Shown here piece by piece: positions 58,389 to 64,000 of a DNA stretch of 64,000 bases (its first letter is position 1; every line of letters starts with the position of its first letter). The notes under the pieces were generated by a model that was not told the DNA's origin, did not search any database, and was given only the letters and a program-made list of their open reading frames with translations. The stretch covers positions 621,218 to 685,217 of the forward strand of contig CH003350.1 in assembly GCA_000149265.1 (NCBI GenBank). The letters are read 5' to 3'. Position numbers and translations under genes: made by a program. Source of the stretch: Ciona savignyi. Its lineage: Eukaryota; Chordata; Ascidiacea; Phlebobranchia; Cionidae.

Positions 58389-58800
58389 GTGTGGCGAAGG
58401 TTAAAACGTCTTATCGCTCTATAGTTTAATTTGCTTTATCGACTTTATTCAGCCTAATAGAAAATCGTCACCAACTTCCATAAAATTTTCCGGTAAAAAG
58501 TGACAGGTGACTTATTAGAAATTGCCTGTCAGCTTGACGTTGACTTTGATATACACCTCTATTATAATTATTGATAATCGTTGTTTCAAAGAAAGACTAG
58601 ATTTAACCTCCAACTGCCCGTAGTCGTTGTCTCCAAAAAGAAGTAGTTTTAGAACCACCAGTTAATCCTAAATCATCCAATGTTTTGAAGGTCAGGTGTA
58701 ATTTTCATTTTAGTTTTAATACGTAATATCTCTTTTTACTGTACAATATATGTTTCGGCATTCGATTTAATATTTCCTAAATTAAAAATTCACGTTGCAA
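58372..58800 (+). repeat. Orphan leader repeat, unit 2
   Basis: Second copy of the 57125-57560 unit with a handful of substitutions, spaced about 1.25 kb from it. It too ends in DNA resembling the flank just before the lectin-like gene, without a following exon. Confidence 0.85.
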
Positions 58801-59739
58801 ATCTATGTGCACCAAGATTAGCTTGTGTTCCATTATATACAGTACGCCTGCATTTAATTTCAGCTAGTTTTTTATAACTTGCTAAAACTTGCCGTTGGAT
58901 AAAGTAGTCTTTTCGGAAAAAACACGAAAATTAGATTATTTTAAAATTAAGACCCTAGAAACATTTCACAATTTAGATTAGAATTATACTACCGGCATTA
59001 CGATTTAATAGTCTATTTATGTCTAAAACAAAAATATCATGAGCTAGGCTTATTGACAGCGTTGGTTGTTTAATTGTGCATTTTTGTAAAACAAATGAAA
59101 AAGTTGGTTGTGTATTTCCAAGCTCCTTTTGTTAAAGGTCCCAATGTACGGACCGGTACTATATGCAGGGAAGTTTTGGGCTTTTGGTGAAAATCCCAGC
59201 TATAATTTTAAGTTTTTAAAATAGCTAAGGCGTCCTGCGGCAAAAAGTGATTTCGCCACCAAAGCTTCGGTAAACGGCCCTTTTAAAAAACTGTAAATTA
59301 CATAATAGGATTTACTTAAATATGTTATAACATGCATACAATTGTAAAATATTCCCTGGATGTCTTTGTACTTCCATACCCACCAGAACCATTAAAAGTG
59401 CGATGTGTTTTAAATATATTTCGATCTCTTTTGTCAACTTACAAAATGGAAGTGCAGCAGAAAAACGACATGACGTGATTTGCAGTGTTAATAATCGTCA
59501 CGAGGTCACGCAAAATTTCCAATAACTTCGCAAACATGATGGACGAATTCGCAACTATCATTTTAAATGATCGTTGTTGCAAACAGAGGCTATAGTTAAA
59601 CTGATAGTTAAAAGTAGTAAAGCTCCATTAAGGCGTTCTCTTCAAAAAGTTTTATTAGAACCACTAGTTTTTTAAATAATCTATCATCCACTATTCTACA
59701 GGTCAGGTGTAATATTCGTCAAAATTTACAATAATAATT

Positions 59740-61962
59740 ATGCGACTTTTCAAACTATTGTTCGTAGTCTGTGGGTTGAAAATTGCTGCCTCAGGTAAGT
59801 TTGTGATTTTAATCTGATTAGTTAACTTATTAGCTGGTTGAAGCGTGCGGACAGAAATAGGCTCGAAATCACTCTCTACCAAGAACGTTATAGGGTAATC
59901 TGACGATAATTCGTGTAATAATTCCCCTTTACATATTTATTCGATAAGTAGGTTAAATATCTATACGGATGAAAGGTGGTTAGTAATAGCGATTTTCCAC
60001 TTTTCACTCACGAAAATAAACAATCTATGTACTGTACATACAAACATTTCAGATGAGCCGACTTCACACAAAGGAAGCTCTGAGTTCCATCTCGCTTCAA
60101 CATTTACAAAGAAAGCACAACTTGTGCGCTTCAACATGTGTTTAAACTCCGTACCAATTTACGTAAATGCAACAGCTAGAACCAAAGACCACTCTCTGCC
60201 TCACAAATTCAAACTGAAAGTTACCTATGTATTTATCCACGCCTTTATCTTTGAACTGGAGCGAACTGACCAGTCAACAGGTTGGAAAGAGGATCTCGTT
60301 GTAAATTGGAACATTTATTTGGGTGGGTAAAGTAAGTTCGGTTTCAATCTATCAGTGCCCACCTTGAAGACTTGAAAGAAAATAAAGTAAAATCGAATAA
60401 TCGTCCAACTTTAAATTGAAATATTTTTAAAAACAATCTTGTAATATGCTACATAAAATTCAGCTTTGTGTAGTAGCAGGGTAAATAATTAATTAAAGCG
60501 CACCGACTCATTATAAGATGGGAAGATCTTTTTATTAAATCACATGGCGGGGTCATCAATGTTATTTCTTTACCAAGTTCTGCTTTTTTAAAGAAAGCGT
60601 TTAGAGATTCTAGTTTTTTTTTTACTTCAATTTTTTCAATTTCGACACATGATGGACTCGTCCTTGGACGTTTTTATAGGTCGGTATATTTATCGATCAC
60701 GTTAACAATTCGGCCACACAAGAGTGTGGCCTTTTAAGGCCAGACGAATACGTCGCGGGTTTCAGGATCAAAACTGGTCGCTAGCTGGTCGGTTGTGTCT
60801 TTGGGAAAGGCACTTAACGGACATTGCGTCGGCCCGTCAGATTAATGGGTTATACTAAATTGAAGGAACGTTTAACTAAACCATACACAACACACTGAAA
60901 TAGCACCGTTATTCCGACGGTGGGCGCGGGGTAATCTGACGATTGCCCGTGTGCTAACGTCTGAATTCACCCATGTACGGGTGTAAGCATGAATATCATA
61001 TTACCATCATCATATACGCATTGTGGGTTCTCGTAAGATGGAAATATATATTATGTTTACTGCTATTTGAATTACTTAAAATGCAATGTTTATGCTCCTA
61101 ATACAGTTTAAATAACATAATTCCGTGTATTACCTGACAGGTGGGGACGGTACTGCTGTGTACGGAAATCTTTACATATGGATGCCTGAACCACAAAGGC
61201 CGATCTACCAGATGCGATCACAATCTGAAGCATCGTGCAAAGAGCTTGGTGCAACGCTTGTTGATATTGTGGACAAGGAAATGTATGACAAAGTTTACAA
61301 TTACTCCAGGACTATAATTCTCTCTACTAGCCATGGAGACGGAACCGTCTGGCTGGCGATGAACTACAATGCTACGGTTTTACATGTTCTTTTAATATTA
61401 GGAATAATCAAGTATAGTCAACTTATATTACATGTTCTTAAATATTACTACCAAATATTCGCAATGAAAAAGCGGGCTACATTTGTCCTGTCCATGATAA
61501 AGATATCATTGGTAGAGTATGTATAATAACATTTATTTAACATACCTCAATCATGTCAACTTTTGCTAGAGGAATTTATGGCGTGAAATGGATCTACTAT
61601 ATATAAGTTTATAATCAAACAAAAACTATAATGACCCAGCAATGATTCGTGCCTCTGTTTATTTGAAGGATATGTCAGTTGTGGCGTCAGGAAAACCCTT
61701 TTAAAGAAATTATTAACCTCTACTACCAATATATTCTTTGATGTGTTATTAATTTCTCCAGACTAACGTTATGACGACCAGCAGCGGCGGACAAGCGTTT
61801 AATGGGAATTGGTTGTCTGTGCGTCACCATTCATCCGAACCAACATTCACTGGGTTGTTGATGAAGGTAAATCCCGACACAAACAACTTAAATCTGGGCT
61901 TGTTTAATCGCCCACCCAACTATCAACATAGGACATTCAATCTTTGTGCAAGGTCGCTGTAA
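59740..61962 (+). CDS. Secreted C-type lectin-like protein, partial model
   Basis: Exon 1 (59740-59794) gives a signal peptide, MRLFKLLFVVCGLKIAAS, ending at a gtaagt donor. Exon 2 (60053-60322) encodes about 90 residues without a family I recognise. Exon 3 starts at 61141 in phase and contains the first half of a C-type lectin fold (SEASCKELGATLVDIVDKE, then VWLAMNYN), with cysteine and GA-LV spacing typical of the family. Its 3' end is unclear: the open frame runs to 61526, but the expected closing strand GYICPVHDKD lies in another frame at 61463-61510, before a gtatgt donor. The last exon is about 61762-61962 and ends in LCARSL and stop. Either one or more introns are hidden between 61370 and 61465 or the lectin domain is damaged. 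Ligand is unknown; no EPN or QPD sugar motif was seen. Confidence 0.55.
60712..61005 (+). mobile_element. tRNA-derived SINE inside a lectin-gene intron
   Basis: Copy of the SINE family, between lectin exons 2 and 3. It keeps aaactggtcgctagctggtc, gtctttgggaaaggcactta, gattaatgggttatac and ggtgggcgcggggtaatctg; the tRNA head is degraded. Confidence 0.8.
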
Positions 61963-64000
61963 TTCATTGTTCCATGCAACCAAATAAGGACACATGATTC
62001 AGATGATTTCAAGCTTTATTGACACTTGTAAATCTTGACATGTTACGTTTTGTACACGATTTTACCAGTTGGCTCATTTTCATTAACGAATATTACAAAT
62101 AACTCGAGAAAGTCAACCATATGTTTTACTATTCCGATATTTATGGATTCCTTTCGATTTCGAAGGGAAAACATTTTACTGTATTTTATTCACCGAGTAT
62201 GTAGTTTATTATTTCTACAAGCATAAACGCATGAGTACCTGAGGTAACAAACCGACCTTGTTTTACATGTTCATTACACTGTATATTATTTGCTATTGTC
62301 ATATATATGTGCACGTAAGATCCATGTTATCTGGTAATCCAGAAAGGTTAACCGGACTTTTGGAAAGACTGTGAAATGTTCCGTTGGGGTATTTACCACA
62401 ATTCAGAAAAGAAGCAGATCTTGTCCATATTAGAGGTTTTAAAACTTTCATCCTAATTTCAAAAGGGCTTAAGTCTAAATATTCGTTAGATACCCTTTCC
62501 AACAAAAATCGTCATTTAGCGAATTTCCGGTAGTATTTTGTTACTTTGTTATATTTTAAACGGCATTTATTAAAGGATGAATATTCCACCACAAGTGTTT
62601 AAAATTAAATCATGTTGTTAATTAAGAGATATAAGAAGCTGAATTCCCAAAAAACTCAATTTCGTTTTTTGGGGGTTTATTGGAATTACCCTGCATTTAT
62701 CACCCCAATTTTTTTCGGTTTTCTGCATATATCTAGACTATGTTGTTAAAAAATGACAAAGTTTCATTGCGATCTCATTACCTTATCTGGTAGATGTCGG
62801 TGCCACATGCAATGGCTGTCACAATCATGATTCAGGATCAAATTTTTATTTTAGAGTATTTCCCCAGATATTTTTTTCTTTCCTCTAACGGTTAAAGCAG
62901 TCTCTAACGCATTAGGTTTTTAACAAATCTGATTAAAATTGGAACAGTCGTTAAGCGCTATGGCCATAAAAGCTAAATTTGTAGAAAAAAATTTGGTTTT
63001 TAACGTTCCAGGAGCGTTCGTTTCATTCAGAAAATCAATATATCAAGTTTGCATTGGTAACTCAGGAACGCATTAGTTTTTGCTTGCAGAATCAAACATT
63101 AGACAATCTGTACAAGAAAAACCAAAAGTGGACCCGATGTTTTCTGCATTTAGAAATATATAGAGGCAGTTAAAACGTGGCTGACACCCTCTAGGATTGT
63201 ATTTATGATTGCCTATATGCATATTCTATTTTGGGGGATTTCCTGGGGCAAACTGTGTTATTTTGCTTAAAACCGATTTTTCTTATTTGATACAAATCTT
63301 AAACTTTCTTAGAAATATGAAGTAAATATTCCTTTTTAATCCGGAGATATCTGTGACAACGCCAAATTCCGGAAAATATGGGCATTTTTTTATTTTCTCC
63401 CGAAAGCGGAAATTCCCCTTAAAGTTTTTTGTAAAACTAAAGATCGGAGCAAACCATTACCATGCCAGTTATGAATACTGACAATTTCCGCCAGACTATG
63501 CCATATTCATGCCAATCACCTATTGCGACCGTATATGCCTGTTGCCAGAGTTACGCAAAACATCAAAGTGAAATCATAATGTGTTCACTACGGAATCGAT
63601 GAAAACCCATAGTTTAAACACAGAAGTGAATGGTATATAGGCCTATACAAATAAAGTTGTATAAAGCTCATTCATTGGAATACTTTTTGTAGAAAAGTGT
63701 TTTTCTTTGTCCAAGTCTATCCATCCCCATAAAAAAACAACAAGTATAAATGGGATTCGCGTCTGTTTTATTAAAAATTTACGTGTTTGAAGGTAATGTT
63801 TGTATTACCAGGGCAGATAAAATCCTAATAATTGTTTTGTTATCCATGGTTTCATATAGATTTAACCCCAATCCCATGAATTTCAACCCAGGCATGCTCA
63901 ACAAACCTTAGTTTTAACAGACGTAGCAATTTGAACAGGTGGAATTGATTGAATTCCATGTTCAGCATTTAATATCCATCGAAAAATAGTAAAACTTAAA
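61963..64000. other. Repeat-rich 3' end of the window, no gene seen
   Basis: Contains a block at 62180-62360 related to 12790-13000 (shared gtatgtagttt, atatgtgcacgt and atgttat cores). Another block, at 63230-63470, is related to 51180-51430. The remaining DNA is AT-rich with short accidental frames. No coding sequence is supported. Confidence 0.55.

Overview
The window looks like nuclear DNA of an invertebrate chordate, most likely a solitary ascidian of the Ciona type. It is AT-rich, with short GT-AG introns (roughly 100 bp to 1 kb) and compact multi-exon genes. The proteins resemble animal orthologues, and there is a pair of AA15-CBM14 oxidases of the kind found in chitin- or cellulose-handling invertebrates. 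The species call is inference; the sequence carries no diagnostic marker gene. All gene models were built by hand from protein similarity, splice consensus and codon phase.

Layout. 742-6168 (+): an ADCK1-type mitochondrial atypical kinase in 11 exons. 6.2-27 kb: a repeat-dense block made of a ~4 kb duplicated segment (about 6.7-10.7 kb and 15.6-19.9 kb), shuffled smaller copies of the same material, a decayed LINE, a SINE fragment and a ~194-bp tandem repeat. Each large copy carries a tiny spliced gene for a putative secreted peptide; the second is frameshifted. 27.0-34.8 kb (+): the mitochondrial i-AAA protease YME1L in 16 exons, followed by a SINE and a partial tandem copy of its last three exons (35.9-37.3 kb). 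37.9-44.2 kb (-): two tandem AA15 lytic polysaccharide monooxygenases, each with a Thr/Ser-rich linker and a C-terminal CBM14 chitin-binding domain. 46.7-55.5 kb (-): a sortilin (VPS10-domain receptor) in 17 exons. 55.5-59.7 kb: repeats, including two orphan copies of the leader of the next gene. 59.7-62.0 kb (+): a secreted C-type-lectin-like gene. 62-64 kb: dispersed repeats.

Functional themes. ADCK1 and YME1L both act at the mitochondrial inner membrane/intermembrane space and lie in the same orientation about 21 kb apart. The LPMO pair would act outside the cell on a crystalline polysaccharide (chitin or tunic cellulose). Sortilin is a Golgi/endosome sorting receptor. Nothing suggests these genes form one pathway. 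The items I find most interesting are the LPMO pair, the duplicated secreted-peptide gene, the extra YME1L 3' exon set and the multiplied leader upstream of the lectin gene.
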